Positions 42,932-51,871 of a stretch of 64,000 nucleotides of DNA are shown here, piece by piece (positions within the stretch are counted from its first letter, which is position 1; every line of letters begins with the position of its first letter). Under the pieces are notes generated by a model that was not told the DNA's origin, ran no database searches, and saw nothing but the letters and a program-made list of their open reading frames with translations. The stretch is taken from contig NZ_LMKV01000033.1 in the NCBI RefSeq assembly GCF_001421665.1, positions 62,001 to 126,000 of the forward strand, written 5' to 3'. A program made the translations under genes and the position numbers. Origin of the DNA: Sphingobium sp. Leaf26. GTDB lineage: Bacteria > Pseudomonadota > Alphaproteobacteria > Sphingomonadales > Sphingomonadaceae.

Positions 42932-45829
42932 TCAGCGCGCCGCCCCTCCTTCGGGCAGGACGACAGCCGACCAGCTCTTGCCCGGCACCAGATATTTGGC
43001 TGCGAGGGCCTGCAACTGAGCCGGCGTCACGCTCAGCATATCCTGCGACATGTTCTTCATCGCTTCGACATAGCGGGCGTCGTGGGTCGCCCCCTCCATC
43101 TGGTTCATCCAGAAGGCATTTCCAGTGCTGGCGCGCATCAGCAGTTGGCGCATCGGCGCAACCGCACGTTGCAATTCATCGTCGCTGACCGGCGTTTTCG
43201 CGAGGTCTGCCGCCGTATCCTTCACCACGCCATAGAAATAGGCGATCCGGTCGGGCCGCACCTGGCTGGTGACGAGGATATAGCCGCCACTTTCATAGGA
43301 GAACGGCCAGTTGTTCTGGACGCTGGGCGAATAGGCGGCACCTTCGGTCGAACGCAGCTTGTCGAACAGACGATCGTTGAAAATCTGCGTCAATATTTCG
43401 AGCTGGCGCCCTTCCTTTTGCAGGTCAAAGCCGCCGGCGGTCGGCCAGGCCATGACGGCGGCTGCCTGTTCCTTGTCGCCCTTGTGCCGCAACACGACCG
43501 GCTTTTCGACATGAGCCGGGAAGCGCATCGCCTTGTTCGCGGCTGGCACTGGCACGTCGGGGCGAGCGGGCAGCGCGCCGAACGTGGCCGCGACCGCCTG
43601 GATCGCATCGTCGGCCTTCACCTGGCCGAAGATCTGCACCTCGATCGGCCCGGAGGCGAGGATCGGCTCCCAGGTCGCGCGGAACGCCTGCGGCGTCAGC
43701 CCGTCAATCTCCTCGCGGGACGGGGTGCGGAACCGCACATCCTTGTCATGCAGCAGCCAGTTGAGGTCGCGCCCCAGCACCGAATCCGGCGAACGCGACA
43801 TGGCGTCGTAGGCAACTGTCGCGCCGGTCTTGACCCGCGCGAGTGGCGCGGGATCCCAGCCGGGTGCCGCCAGTTTGGTCGCGAACAGGCGCAACTGGTC
43901 CTTATAGTCGGCCGGGCGCGTCACCACCTGCATTTCAAAGGCATCATCGTCCGTATCGAAATCCATGCCCATGCGACGGCCATTGGTCAGGTCGTCCAGT
44001 TCGCGCTGGCCCAGCTTGCCGATGCCACTGGCGACCAGCGCATAGTCAGCGGCCCAACTCGGCACTGGCCTGGTCGGCGAGAAGGCCTGCTGACCATGGC
44101 CGAACCGGACGTTGATCCGCACCTTTTCCGTCTCCGCATCATTGGCAAAGAGCGTCAGCTTGACGCCGTTGGAGAAAGTGATGCTTTCCATCCCCTGCAA
44201 GGCGACCGGCGTGCGGGATACGACGGTACCGGGCGGGCCAAGTTTGGGCAGGTCGTCCATCGTGACCGCCTTGTCCGCCAGCCGCGCATTGGTGGCAGCC
44301 TTGACCGGGGCCGCAACGGCGGCGGCCAGCTTCGCGTCGAGGCCGGGCTGGACCTTGCCCGTCACCAAGAGCGCGCGGAAAACGCCGGCGGAGAAGAGGC
44401 GACGAGTGGAGTCGAGGATTTTCTGTGGCGTCATCGCCGGCTTGCCCGCGCGGAATATCTCGACGGCTGCGTCCGGGCTGACCGTGGTTTCGCGGATATC
44501 GACGGCGCTGACGAGGTCGCTGGCCTGCTTGGCCCCCGGTTCAGTGTCCGCATTTTCGACCTGGATGGAGAGCGCGGTGTCCATTTGCGCATATTCGCGG
44601 TCGATTTCGGCCTGGCTGGGCGGCGCAGCTTTTGCGTCCTCCACCACGGCACGGACGTCGGCCAGCGCCTTCTCCCAATTCTCGCCGGTCGGGATGATGG
44701 TCATGAAGGTGCCGTCGACGGAACGGCTGACATCCTGCTGCTCAACCCCGGCCTGAAGGAAGCTGCCCCCGCCCCGCGCCGCCTGCTCCAGCCGGCGGCT
44801 GATGATCTGCAACGCCAGCATGTCGGTCAGTTTGTCCTGATTGTATAGGATCGTGTCGGCATGGGGCGTCCAGGGACGCAGCCAGGCGAGCGTCAGGCCA
44901 AGCGGCACCCCCGGTTCCACCACAACGCGGGTAGCCGGCAACTTGGGATCGGGCGCACCGAAATCGGGCAAGGGCGCGCCCTTGCCGGGCACAGTCCAGT
45001 TGCCGAAATGATCCTTGATCAACTGTTCGGCCTGCGCCGGGTCGATATCGCCGGCAATCGCGATCACGGTATTTTCCGGGCGATACCAGCGTTGGTGGAA
45101 GGCCTCCACCTTGGCTGCGGTGGCGGCCGTCAGCGTCGCCACGGTGCCGATCGGCGCATGGTCGGCCAGCGGCTGGCCTGCGAAGAAATGGAGGCGGCTT
45201 GCGTCGGACATGCGCATTTGCGGCCCGTCGCTCTCGCGCCGCTCAGCCAGCACAACCGCCCGTTCCGCGTCAACGGCGCTATCCACGATATTGGGATCGG
45301 TCATCATGCCGGCGATGATCTTCATGCTTTCGGCAAGGCTGGCGGGCGTCGCCTGCGGCAGGTCGAGCGCATAGGTGGTGCCGGTCGGGGTCGTCGCTGC
45401 ATTGCTGTCGCTGCCGAAGGTGACGCCAAGGCGCTGCCAGATACGTTTGGATTCGCCGTCCGGCACATGGCGCGAACCACGCATCGAAAGATGTTCGATA
45501 AAATGCGCGTAACCCAGTTCCTCGGGCCGCTCCATCAAGGAACCGGCATCGACCCGCAGACGCATCGACACCTGCCCCGGCGGCACGCCATTGCGGCGGA
45601 CGGCGTAACGCAGGCCGTTGGGAAGCGTACCGAAATGCCAGGCGGGATCGATCGGCACGTCGCTATTTTCATAAAGCCACGGCCGCACCTGGGCCTGACC
45701 GACAGGCGCGCCCTGCGTGGCGGCGGCAGGAGCATTGTCGGTCCGGGCCGCAAGCGGCGCTCCCGACAGAAGCAAGGCAAGGACAGAGAGCGAAGCGGCC
45801 GAACGGCGGGGGGAAAAGCGCATAGGCAT
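42932..45829 (-). CDS. M16 family zinc metallopeptidase, exported
   Basis: Pitrilysin-like protease with two M16 repeats, 965 residues, exported by a signal peptide (residues 1-28, S-L-S-V-L-A-L-L-L-S-G-A-P-L-A-A). The active inverted zinc motif is His109-x-x-Glu112-His113 (H-F-I-E-H) in the first repeat, with the third ligand likely in E-R-A-V-V-L-A-E-R-R. The second half (from about residue 530) is the inactive repeat that closes the chamber. Periplasmic M16 proteins degrade peptides; the specific target is unknown. It appears monocistronic. Confidence 0.93.
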   Translation of the reverse strand: MPMRFSPRRSAASLSVLALLLSGAPLAARTDNAPAAATQGAPVGQAQVRPWLYENSDVPIDPAWHFGTLPNGLRYAVRRNGVPPGQVSMRLRVDAGSLMERPEELGYAHFIEHLSMRGSRHVPDGESKRIWQRLGVTFGSDSNAATTPTGTTYALDLPQATPASLAESMKIIAGMMTDPNIVDSAVDAERAVVLAERRESDGPQMRMSDASRLHFFAGQPLADHAPIGTVATLTAATAAKVEAFHQRWYRPENTVIAIAGDIDPAQAEQLIKDHFGNWTVPGKGAPLPDFGAPDPKLPATRVVVEPGVPLGLTLAWLRPWTPHADTILYNQDKLTDMLALQIISRRLEQAARGGGSFLQAGVEQQDVSRSVDGTFMTIIPTGENWEKALADVRAVVEDAKAAPPSQAEIDREYAQMDTALSIQVENADTEPGAKQASDLVSAVDIRETTVSPDAAVEIFRAGKPAMTPQKILDSTRRLFSAGVFRALLVTGKVQPGLDAKLAAAVAAPVKAATNARLADKAVTMDDLPKLGPPGTVVSRTPVALQGMESITFSNGVKLTLFANDAETEKVRINVRFGHGQQAFSPTRPVPSWAADYALVASGIGKLGQRELDDLTNGRRMGMDFDTDDDAFEMQVVTRPADYKDQLRLFATKLAAPGWDPAPLARVKTGATVAYDAMSRSPDSVLGRDLNWLLHDKDVRFRTPSREEIDGLTPQAFRATWEPILASGPIEVQIFGQVKADDAIQAVAATFGALPARPDVPVPAANKAMRFPAHVEKPVVLRHKGDKEQAAAVMAWPTAGGFDLQKEGRQLEILTQIFNDRLFDKLRSTEGAAYSPSVQNNWPFSYESGGYILVTSQVRPDRIAYFYGVVKDTAADLAKTPVSDDELQRAVAPMRQLLMRASTGNAFWMNQMEGATHDARYVEAMKNMSQDMLSVTPAQLQALAAKYLVPGKSWSAVVLPEGGAAR

Positions 45830-45905
45830 GGGAGCCTAGCGGCATTTTTATGAATGACTACTGACAAAGCGGTCATATCCGGGTTTGCGAGACCGCGCCA
45901 TTCCT

Positions 45906-45936
45906 GACCCGTTCGGGCTGAGCCTGTCGGAGGGAG
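45906..45936. repeat. REP-like half element
   Basis: The stretch around GTTCGGGCTGAGCCTGTCGG (within 45906-45936) is close to a short repeat that I know, from memory, to be scattered in sphingomonad genomes next to genes. Only one arm is present. It lies in the 204-bp gap between the M16 gene start and the rhlE stop, which otherwise holds only the rhlE terminator. Confidence 0.4.
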
Positions 45937-45979
45937 AAAGGTTTATCGCTGATGGGCGGGCTTTCCAGCCATGACACAG

Positions 45980-46018
45980 AAAAGGGAGAGGCCGCAGCGC
46001 AGGCCCCTCCCCTTTTTT
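45980..46018 (-). terminator. Terminator after rhlE
   Basis: On the minus strand a 10-bp stem with one G-U pair (GGGAGGGGCC with GGCCTCTCCC around an 8-nt loop) is followed by TTTT. It lies 15 bp after the rhlE stop; a T-run on the plus side makes it potentially bidirectional. Confidence 0.75.
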
Positions 46019-46033
46019 AACCGTCTTTTTATA

Positions 46034-47416
46034 TCAGCGCGGTGCGCCGGTACGCTGGACGGCGCTCTTGTGCGCGCCCACGCCACCCGGCTTGCGGGGA
46101 CGACGGAAGGGCCGCTTTTCGCCGCCTTCCGCATCGGCGCGATGGGCGCGGTCGGGCGCGCCACGCTGCTGCTTCTGGCCGTCCTGATAGCGACGCTGGC
46201 CATCGGCGCGACGCGCCTGCTGCTGCGGCGTCTGGCTCGGTCCCTTCTTGGGCGCGGCGGGCTTGGGCAGGTTGCGGACCGCTTCCATGAAATTCTCCGG
46301 CAGCGGCTCGATTTCCAGCTTCACGCGCGTCGCACGCTCGATGGCCTTGAGATAAGGCCGTTCATCATCCGCCACGAAGCTGATCGCTACGCCCTCGGCA
46401 CCCGCGCGCGCGGTGCGGCCGATGCGGTGGACATATTGTTCGGGGACGTTGGGGATTTCGAAGTTGATGACGTGGCTGACGCCCGACACGTCGATGCCGC
46501 GCGCGGCGATGTCGGTCGCGACCAGCAACTTCACCTTGCCCTGACGAAACGCCTGAAGCGCGGTGGTGCGCTGGCCCTGGCTCTTGTTGCCATGGATGGC
46601 GAAGGCATCGATGCCTGCACCTTCCAGGAAACGCACGACGCGGTCGGCACCATGCTTGGTGCGGGTGAAGATGAGCGCGCGGTCGATATCCTCATTCTTG
46701 AGGACGATGTGCAGCAACGCCTGCTTTTCCGCCTGATTGACGAAGGTCGCCTGCTGACGCACGCGCTCTGCCGTAGTCGATTGCGGGGCGACGCTGACCT
46801 TGACCGGATCGTTCAGGAACTGCGCGGCGAGCGCTTCGATCTCCTTGGGCATGGTGGCCGAGAAGAAGAGATTCTGGCGATCCTGCGGCAGCATCTTGGC
46901 GACGCGCTTCAGGGGATGGATGAAGCCCATGTCCATCATCTGGTCCGCTTCGTCGAGGACGAAGATTTCCGTGTCCTTGATGGTGAAGGCGCGCTGGTCG
47001 ATCAGGTCGAGCAGGCGGCCGGGCGTCGCGACGACGATGTCGACGCCGGCCGACAGGGCGCGGATCTGCTTGCCGATCGGCACGCCGCCGAACACGGTTT
47101 CGACCGACAGCTTCAGGAAGCGGCCATAATCGCGGAAGCTCTGCGCGATCTGCGCGGCGAGTTCGCGGGTCGGGGCCAGGACCAGCATGCGGCAGCCCTT
47201 GATCGGGGTCGGCTTGGGATTGCGGGCGAAATAATCGAGGCTGGGCAGCGCGAAGGCCGCCGTCTTGCCCGTACCGGTCTGGGCGATGCCGCACAGATCG
47301 CGGCCTTCCAGCAGGACGGGGATCGCCTTTTGCTGGATCGGGGTCGGGGTGACGTAATTTTTGGAGGCGAGCGCCTTCATGATGGGCTCGGCGAGACCAA
47401 GTTCGTTGAATTGCAT
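46034..47416 (-). CDS. rhlE: DEAD-box ATP-dependent RNA helicase, RhlE type
   Basis: Unwinds structured RNA in ribosome assembly or mRNA decay; 460 residues. The Q motif (F-N-E-L-G-L-A-E and T-P-I-Q) opens the protein. Motif I is A-Q-T-G-T-G-K-T (45-52), motif II V-L-D-E-A-D-Q-M-M-D-M-G-F, motif III S-A-T, and motif VI H-R-I-G-R-T-A-R. A basic, Gln/Arg/Pro-rich C-terminal tail of about 90 residues probably binds RNA. The 300-bp gap upstream (47417-47716) contains its leader and a perfect 12-bp inverted repeat but no gene I can support. Confidence 0.93.
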   Translation of the reverse strand: MQFNELGLAEPIMKALASKNYVTPTPIQQKAIPVLLEGRDLCGIAQTGTGKTAAFALPSLDYFARNPKPTPIKGCRMLVLAPTRELAAQIAQSFRDYGRFLKLSVETVFGGVPIGKQIRALSAGVDIVVATPGRLLDLIDQRAFTIKDTEIFVLDEADQMMDMGFIHPLKRVAKMLPQDRQNLFFSATMPKEIEALAAQFLNDPVKVSVAPQSTTAERVRQQATFVNQAEKQALLHIVLKNEDIDRALIFTRTKHGADRVVRFLEGAGIDAFAIHGNKSQGQRTTALQAFRQGKVKLLVATDIAARGIDVSGVSHVINFEIPNVPEQYVHRIGRTARAGAEGVAISFVADDERPYLKAIERATRVKLEIEPLPENFMEAVRNLPKPAAPKKGPSQTPQQQARRADGQRRYQDGQKQQRGAPDRAHRADAEGGEKRPFRRPRKPGGVGAHKSAVQRTGAPR

Positions 47417-47671
47417 TTGGAAAACTCACAAGTGGGCCATGCGCCAACTTGCTCTGCGGACGCAGGAAGGGCGCGAGGCGGGTTACGAAACGACCCGCGT
47501 GAAAAGGGAAGCCTCAAGCTCGGCGCAGACTCTCATTGGCCGGTCCGTGGTCCTCGCCTGACCTGATGGTCACTTGGGATTGCGGACGATCACGCTGCCA
47601 ATCGCTAGGGGACCGACGCGGTCCGTCTGCTGCGCTGCAACGCATATGGCGAAGTTGCATGCAAATAGCAA

Positions 47672-47697
47672 GCGGCCGCGCATAAATGCGCGGCCGC
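47672..47697. terminator. Perfect 12-bp inverted repeat, probable transcript end
   Basis: GCGGCCGCGCAT and ATGCGCGGCCGC with only AA between them, 20 bp after the stop of the PNPOx-like gene on the minus strand. T-runs are short on both sides, so efficiency is uncertain. Confidence 0.5.
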
Positions 47698-47716
47698 CCT
47701 TTAATCGGATATGGCG

Positions 47717-48187
47717 TCAGAGCGCCACTTCGGCATGCTTGCCCTTCATCTCGTCACGGACATCGCCGCCGAACAGCATCTTGAACACGCCCTTCAGCGA
47801 CATGTCGGACCGCCAGATTTCAGCGTTGCCAAGATCGAAGCGCAGCATCAACAGATTGGGATCGTCGCGTCCTTCAGGGTACCAGGCTTCCACTTCCTTA
47901 GACCAGTAGCGGTCGATGATCGCGGGATCGGTTTCCGGCGCAAGCGCCCCTTCGATACAGGCGAAGAGATTATGATCCTTCGCCGCGAATTGCGCCATGG
48001 CCGGGCCGCCGGGCGCCAGCCTGTTGTCGCGCGATGTGTAGAACCAGAAGCAATGATCGGCCTTCGGATCGAGTTGTGCCGTCATCGGCAGGCTATGCTC
48101 CGTGCTGTGGCTCAGCCCCATCATGAGGAAGGGACTGGCCGACAGTTCGGCCCAGAAACGGTCGCGAATATCGGTGTCGTCGGCCAT
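47717..48187 (-). CDS. Pyridoxamine 5'-phosphate oxidase-like flavin-binding protein (general stress protein 26 type)
   Basis: Split-barrel flavoprotein of 156 residues. The pattern F-L-M-M-G-L-x-H-S-T-E-H-S-L-P-M-T-A-Q and F-W-F-Y-T-S-R-D-N-R-L is that of the stress protein 26 group, not of the PdxH enzyme. The C-terminal part has W-S-K-E-V-E-A-W-Y-P-E-G-R-D-D-P-N-L-L-M-L-R-F, strongly conserved in this group. Binding of FMN or FAD is expected; the reaction is unknown. It stands alone between a GC-rich inverted repeat and the DUF4328 gene. Confidence 0.85.
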   Translation of the reverse strand: MADDTDIRDRFWAELSASPFLMMGLSHSTEHSLPMTAQLDPKADHCFWFYTSRDNRLAPGGPAMAQFAAKDHNLFACIEGALAPETDPAIIDRYWSKEVEAWYPEGRDDPNLLMLRFDLGNAEIWRSDMSLKGVFKMLFGGDVRDEMKGKHAEVAL

Positions 48188-48249
48188 GAAACTCTCCTGT
48201 TGCGGTTTGCTGGTTCAATGGCTGGAACGCGCCGAAGTTCCGACATGGA

Positions 48250-48906
48250 TCAGGCGAATACCATCATCACCCGCTGCGATTCCCCCTGTAATTTTTCGAT
48301 GCGACGCACGATGACCATCAGCAATGCACCCGCCCCGATCGCGAACAGGGACGAAAACATGTCCAGCCATTGCGCGAAGATGAGAAGATCAAGATGGTCG
48401 GGATCATTGAACCGCCAAGCGATATTGGCGGCAAAATTTCCCGCAAGCCATAGCCCCCACCAACCGCGCAGAAGCGCTTCCGGCCAGAGCACCGCTTCGG
48501 GATCATGGGGATTGGCGCTGACTTTCCAGATTTCCACCATCGTCCGAAAGGGCATGACCAGATTGGCGAACGGCACGAAATGCCAGCCGATGGCCCATCC
48601 GGGCGTGGTTCCCATATTGCCGCCGCTCACGGCATGCGCCCTGTGCGACGCACGGCGGAGCCACAGGCAATAGGCAATCATCGTCACCAGCAATATCAGA
48701 AGGTAAACGACCGCCAGAAGCGCCGTGCGATCGTCATCGGCCTGAGCCGCAGCCGGATCGACACCGACGCCGGCACGCACCCCCGACAATAATGCAATGG
48801 TAAAAGCCCGCGATATCGCCGTCGCGCCTTCGATCAGGATGAACAGGCATAACAAAGCCCCCAACCACTTCGTCCGCGCACCCCCGGCAGTCTCTAAATC
48901 ACGCAT
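48250..48906 (-). CDS. DUF4328 membrane protein
   Basis: Inner-membrane protein of 218 residues with four to five hydrophobic segments. The DUF4328 core is seen as I-A-Y-C-L-W-L-R-R-A-S-H-R-A-H-A and P-G-W-A-I-G-W-H-F-V-P-F-A-N-L-V-M-P-F-R-T-M-V-E-I-W. The function of the family is unknown. It is divergent from the NifU-type gene with a short gap and lies downstream of nothing on its strand. Confidence 0.8.
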   Translation of the reverse strand: MRDLETAGGARTKWLGALLCLFILIEGATAISRAFTIALLSGVRAGVGVDPAAAQADDDRTALLAVVYLLILLVTMIAYCLWLRRASHRAHAVSGGNMGTTPGWAIGWHFVPFANLVMPFRTMVEIWKVSANPHDPEAVLWPEALLRGWWGLWLAGNFAANIAWRFNDPDHLDLLIFAQWLDMFSSLFAIGAGALLMVIVRRIEKLQGESQRVMMVFA

Positions 48907-49003
48907 TCAGTCCCCCTCTTCCACCCGGACAGCCTTGCCGGAAAATGCAGGCACGGCAAGTGACACGCTTGATCTCTTCCACTGGCATCGCCACATGGAG
49001 CCC

Positions 49004-49579
49004 ATGCTGATCGAAACCGAACTGACGCCCAATCCGGCGACCATCAAATTCCTGCCCGGCCGCGAGGTCATGGGCGCTGGTACGCGCGATTTCGCTACGC
49101 CCGAGGATGCCGAAGCCTCTCCGCTGGCGGATGCACTGTTCGGGCTGGGCGATGTGACCGGCGTCTTCTTTGGCAGCCACTTCGTGTCGGTCACGATCGC
49201 GCCCGGCGCGGAATGGTCCGACGTGAAGCCCGATGTCCTGGCGACTCTGCTGGAGCATTTCTCGGCGAACATGCCCTTGTTTACCCCCGGCAGCGCGTCC
49301 GGCATCACCGTCCCCGCCGAAGACTCCAGTTTCGCCGATGATCCGGAAGATGCCGAGATCATCGAGCAGATCCGCGACCTCATCGACACCCGCGTTCGCC
49401 CCGCCGTGGCGAATGACGGCGGCGACATCGTCTATCGCGGTTTCGACAAGGGCACCGTCTATCTCCAGATGCAGGGTGCCTGCTCGGGCTGCCCTTCGTC
49501 CAGCGCGACGCTCAAGAACGGCATCGAGCAGTTGCTCAAACATTATGTGCCCGAAGTGACCGAGGTGCGCGCGGTCTGA
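49004..49579 (+). CDS. NifU-like iron-sulfur scaffold/carrier (Nfu type)
   Basis: Carrier that delivers 4Fe-4S clusters to apoproteins; 191 residues. The N-terminal Nfu_N domain begins MLIETELTPNPATIKFLPG, which fixes the start at ATG 49004 (ATG 48995 would add three residues; the frame running back to 48797 overlaps the DUF4328 gene). The NifU domain carries the cluster-binding Cys-x-x-Cys in G-A-C-S-G-C-P-S-S. Possible clients in this window include MiaB and endonuclease III. It is about 100 bp upstream of tsaB on the same strand. Confidence 0.92.
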   Translation: MLIETELTPNPATIKFLPGREVMGAGTRDFATPEDAEASPLADALFGLGDVTGVFFGSHFVSVTIAPGAEWSDVKPDVLATLLEHFSANMPLFTPGSASGITVPAEDSSFADDPEDAEIIEQIRDLIDTRVRPAVANDGGDIVYRGFDKGTVYLQMQGACSGCPSSSATLKNGIEQLLKHYVPEVTEVRAV

Positions 49580-49676
49580 TCGACCGTTTCGCACCGCGCG
49601 ACATTTGGCAAATCCCGGCGGATGGACTAACCGCAGGACGAATCCATAGGATGTGGATGCGTAAGGGGAGTTTCGT

Positions 49677-50303
49677 TTGCGCCTTTTGGTGATCGACACC
49701 GCCACCCAGGCCCTGTCCGTCGCGCTGCTGGAACATGGGGTGCCTATCGGACGCTTTCACGAAGTCGTCGGGCGCGGCCATGCCGAAGCCCTGCTTCCGG
49801 CCATCGCCGCGCTGCCGGATGGCGGCCGTGCCGACGCGATTGCGGTGGACGTGGGACCGGGCAGTTTCACCGGCGTACGGATCGGCATCGCCGCGGCCCG
49901 CGCCCTGGCGCTGGCCTGGTCGATTCCGCTATACGGGTACAGCGCGCCTGCCATGATCGCCGCCAAGGCAGCACAGGCACATGGCGACGGACCGATCGCC
50001 GTGACCATCACGGGCGGCCATGGCGAATTGTTCTGGCAATGCTTCGCTGCGGACGGGTTGTGCGCGACCAGCGCCATTACCTCCACGCCGATCGCCGAAC
50101 TGGCGACGACGCTCTGCGCCGACCTTTTATATGGCACCGGCGCAGAGGCGCTGGTGACAGCGCGTGGTGGCGGCACGGCCGTCAGCCTTTATCCCGATGC
50201 GGCGGACTATGGCCTGATCGCGGGGCTGGAGCCATTGCCGCCCAGCCCGATCTACGGACGTGGCGCCGACGCAAAGACGATCGCAGAACGCGCGGCGTCA
50301 TGA
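49677..50303 (+). CDS. tsaB: tRNA threonylcarbamoyladenosine biosynthesis protein TsaB
   Basis: Partner of TsaD in making t6A at position 37 of ANN-decoding tRNAs; 208 residues. It starts at TTG 49677 with AAGGGGAG 6 bp ahead. The N-terminal ASKHA fold shows L-L-V-I-D-T-A-T-Q-A-L-S-V-A-L and D-V-G-P-G-S-F-T-G-V-R-I-G. The C-terminal half is shorter and less conserved, as usual. The stop overlaps the rimI start by 4 bp, a common pairing. Confidence 0.93.
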   Translation: MRLLVIDTATQALSVALLEHGVPIGRFHEVVGRGHAEALLPAIAALPDGGRADAIAVDVGPGSFTGVRIGIAAARALALAWSIPLYGYSAPAMIAAKAAQAHGDGPIAVTITGGHGELFWQCFAADGLCATSAITSTPIAELATTLCADLLYGTGAEALVTARGGGTAVSLYPDAADYGLIAGLEPLPPSPIYGRGADAKTIAERAAS

Positions 50304-50779
50304 TCCCGGCCGTGCAACTCGACACCTATGACGACGGCGAGCGCAATGCGCTGGGTGACACGATGGATGTCATGGTCCGCGCCTTCGATCCCGTCTATGG
50401 CGAGGCCTGGACGCTGTCCCAACTATCCGGGGTGATGTTGATGCCCGGCACATGGCTGACGGTTGCGCGACTGGATGCCGCACCACTGGGCTTCGCTCTG
50501 GTACGGTCGGTGCTGGACGAATGCGAATTGCTGCTGCTGGCGGTCGATCCGATCTGGCGCGGACGCGGCGTCGGCGAAACGCTGTTACGACACAGTCTGC
50601 ACACCGCACGGCGCAGAAGCATCACTTCCATGAACCTGGAAGTGCGTTCGACAAATAAGGCCGTCAAACTATACGAGAAAACAGGATTCGAATATGTGCA
50701 TCGTCGCCCCGGTTACTATCGCGGTAATGACGGTCAACTTCATGATGCGCTGAGTTTCCGCATCGACATGCTGAGTTGA
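50300..50779 (+). CDS. rimI: Ribosomal protein S18 alanine N-acetyltransferase (RimI-like GNAT)
   Basis: N-terminal protein acetyltransferase of the GNAT superfamily, 159 residues. The start is ATG 50300, overlapping the tsaB stop as ATGA. The acetyl-CoA motif is L-L-L-A-V-D-P-I-W-R-G-R-G-V-G-E-T-L-L. The RimI-type region is M-N-L-E-V-R-S-T-N-K-A-V-K-L-Y-E-K-T-G-F. The tsaB-rimI order is widely conserved, which supports the name over a generic GNAT. Confidence 0.88.
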   Translation: MIPAVQLDTYDDGERNALGDTMDVMVRAFDPVYGEAWTLSQLSGVMLMPGTWLTVARLDAAPLGFALVRSVLDECELLLLAVDPIWRGRGVGETLLRHSLHTARRRSITSMNLEVRSTNKAVKLYEKTGFEYVHRRPGYYRGNDGQLHDALSFRIDMLS

Positions 50780-50891
50780 TACAATAGGCCCTTGCGAAAT
50801 CCTGTGGCAAGGTCTAGCGAACATATACCGCTCCTGAAACAAATTCCTCGGGCGGGTCGCACAACAATATAGCCTTGTAGGAAACGGTAAA

Positions 50892-51320
50892 ATGGAAACC
50901 GAATCGGCCCAGAGCGAGCTGCTCATTACTTTGACGTCGGACATTGTCGCTGCCCACGTCTCCAACAACAGCGTAGCTGTCTCGGATGTGTCTACGCTGA
51001 TCCAGAATGTACATGCCGCGCTTTCCAGCCTCAGCCAGCCCGCACCCGTGCCGGAAGTGAAGCCGGAACCCGCCGTTTCGGTGCGTTCGTCGATCAAGCC
51101 CGACTACATCATCTGCCTGGAAGACGGCAAGAAGCTCAAGATGCTGAAGCGCCACCTGATGACCCATTATCAGATGACGCCGGATGATTATCGCGCCAAG
51201 TGGGGCCTGCCGGCCGACTATCCGATGGTCGCCCCCAATTATGCCGAACAGCGCCGCAATCTGGCGAAGAAGATCGGCCTGGGTACCAAGCGTCGTCGTA
51301 CCGGTCGGGCCGCCAAGTAA
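50892..51320 (+). CDS. mucR: MucR/Ros family zinc-finger transcriptional regulator
   Basis: DNA-binding regulator of exopolysaccharide, motility and cell-cycle genes in alphaproteobacteria; 142 residues. The zinc finger is C-L-E-D-G-K-K-L-K-M-L-K-R-H-L-M-T-H, giving Cys, Asp, His, His ligands, followed by the conserved M-T-P-D-D-Y-R-A-K-W-G-L-P-A-D-Y-P-M-V-A-P-x-Y. The N-terminal region (about residues 1-60) probably mediates oligomerisation, and the C-terminus is Arg/Lys-rich. It may control the glycan genes in this window (inference). A perfect 15-bp hairpin follows. Confidence 0.94.
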   Translation: METESAQSELLITLTSDIVAAHVSNNSVAVSDVSTLIQNVHAALSSLSQPAPVPEVKPEPAVSVRSSIKPDYIICLEDGKKLKMLKRHLMTHYQMTPDDYRAKWGLPADYPMVAPNYAEQRRNLAKKIGLGTKRRRTGRAAK

Positions 51321-51347
51321 TCGGCTAGCCAAAGACTGTCGTCTGAC

Positions 51348-51380
51348 GGAAAGGGGCGCGTCGCCGACGCGCCCCTTTCC
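51348..51380 (+). terminator. Hairpin terminator after mucR
   Basis: GGAAAGGGGCGCGTC and GACGCGCCCCTTTCC pair perfectly over 15 bp around GCC, 27 bp after the mucR stop. The T-run is short (CCTGTTT), but the stem is very strong. Confidence 0.75.
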
Positions 51381-51442
51381 TGTTTGGGGAAAAGCCGCTA
51401 GGCTTTGCTCCACCCTTCGCAAAAGCAATCAAGCGAGCCTGC

Positions 51443-51865
51443 ATGAACCGCAAAATCGACGTCGAAGCCCTGTGTCACGAAAAAGGGCTGCGCATCACCG
51501 AACAGCGCCGCGTCATCGCCCAGGTGTTGAGCGACGCCACTGATCACCCCGATGTCGAGGAACTGCACAAACGGTCCGCCGCTATCGACCCCGGCATCTC
51601 GATCGCGACGGTATATCGCACCGTGCGCCTGTTCGAGGAAGCCGGCATTCTGGATCGTCATGACTTCGGTGACGGCCGCGCCCGCTATGAAGCGGCACCG
51701 GAATCGCATCATGACCATTTGATCGACGTCGAGACAGGCAATGTCATCGAGTTCGTCGATCCCGAACTGGAATTGCTCCAGAAACAGATTGCCGAGAAGC
51801 TGGGCTTCCGCCTGGTCGACCACCGCATGGAACTGTACGGCGTCGCGCTCGACCGCAAGGACTGA
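51443..51865 (+). CDS. fur: Ferric/manganese uptake regulator, Fur family
   Basis: Metal-responsive repressor, 140 residues. The winged-helix domain carries G-L-R-I-T-E-Q-R-R-V-I-A-Q-V-L and S-I-A-T-V-Y-R-T-V-R-L-F-E-E-A-G. The metal-binding region is E-S-H-H-D-H-L-I-D-V-E-T-G-N-V-I-E-F. The C-terminal Cys-x-x-Cys of many Fur proteins is absent, as in alphaproteobacterial Fur/Mur. It could respond to iron or to manganese. It is 6 bp upstream of plsC. Confidence 0.92.
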   Translation: MNRKIDVEALCHEKGLRITEQRRVIAQVLSDATDHPDVEELHKRSAAIDPGISIATVYRTVRLFEEAGILDRHDFGDGRARYEAAPESHHDHLIDVETGNVIEFVDPELELLQKQIAEKLGFRLVDHRMELYGVALDRKD

Positions 51866-51871
51866 TCGAGT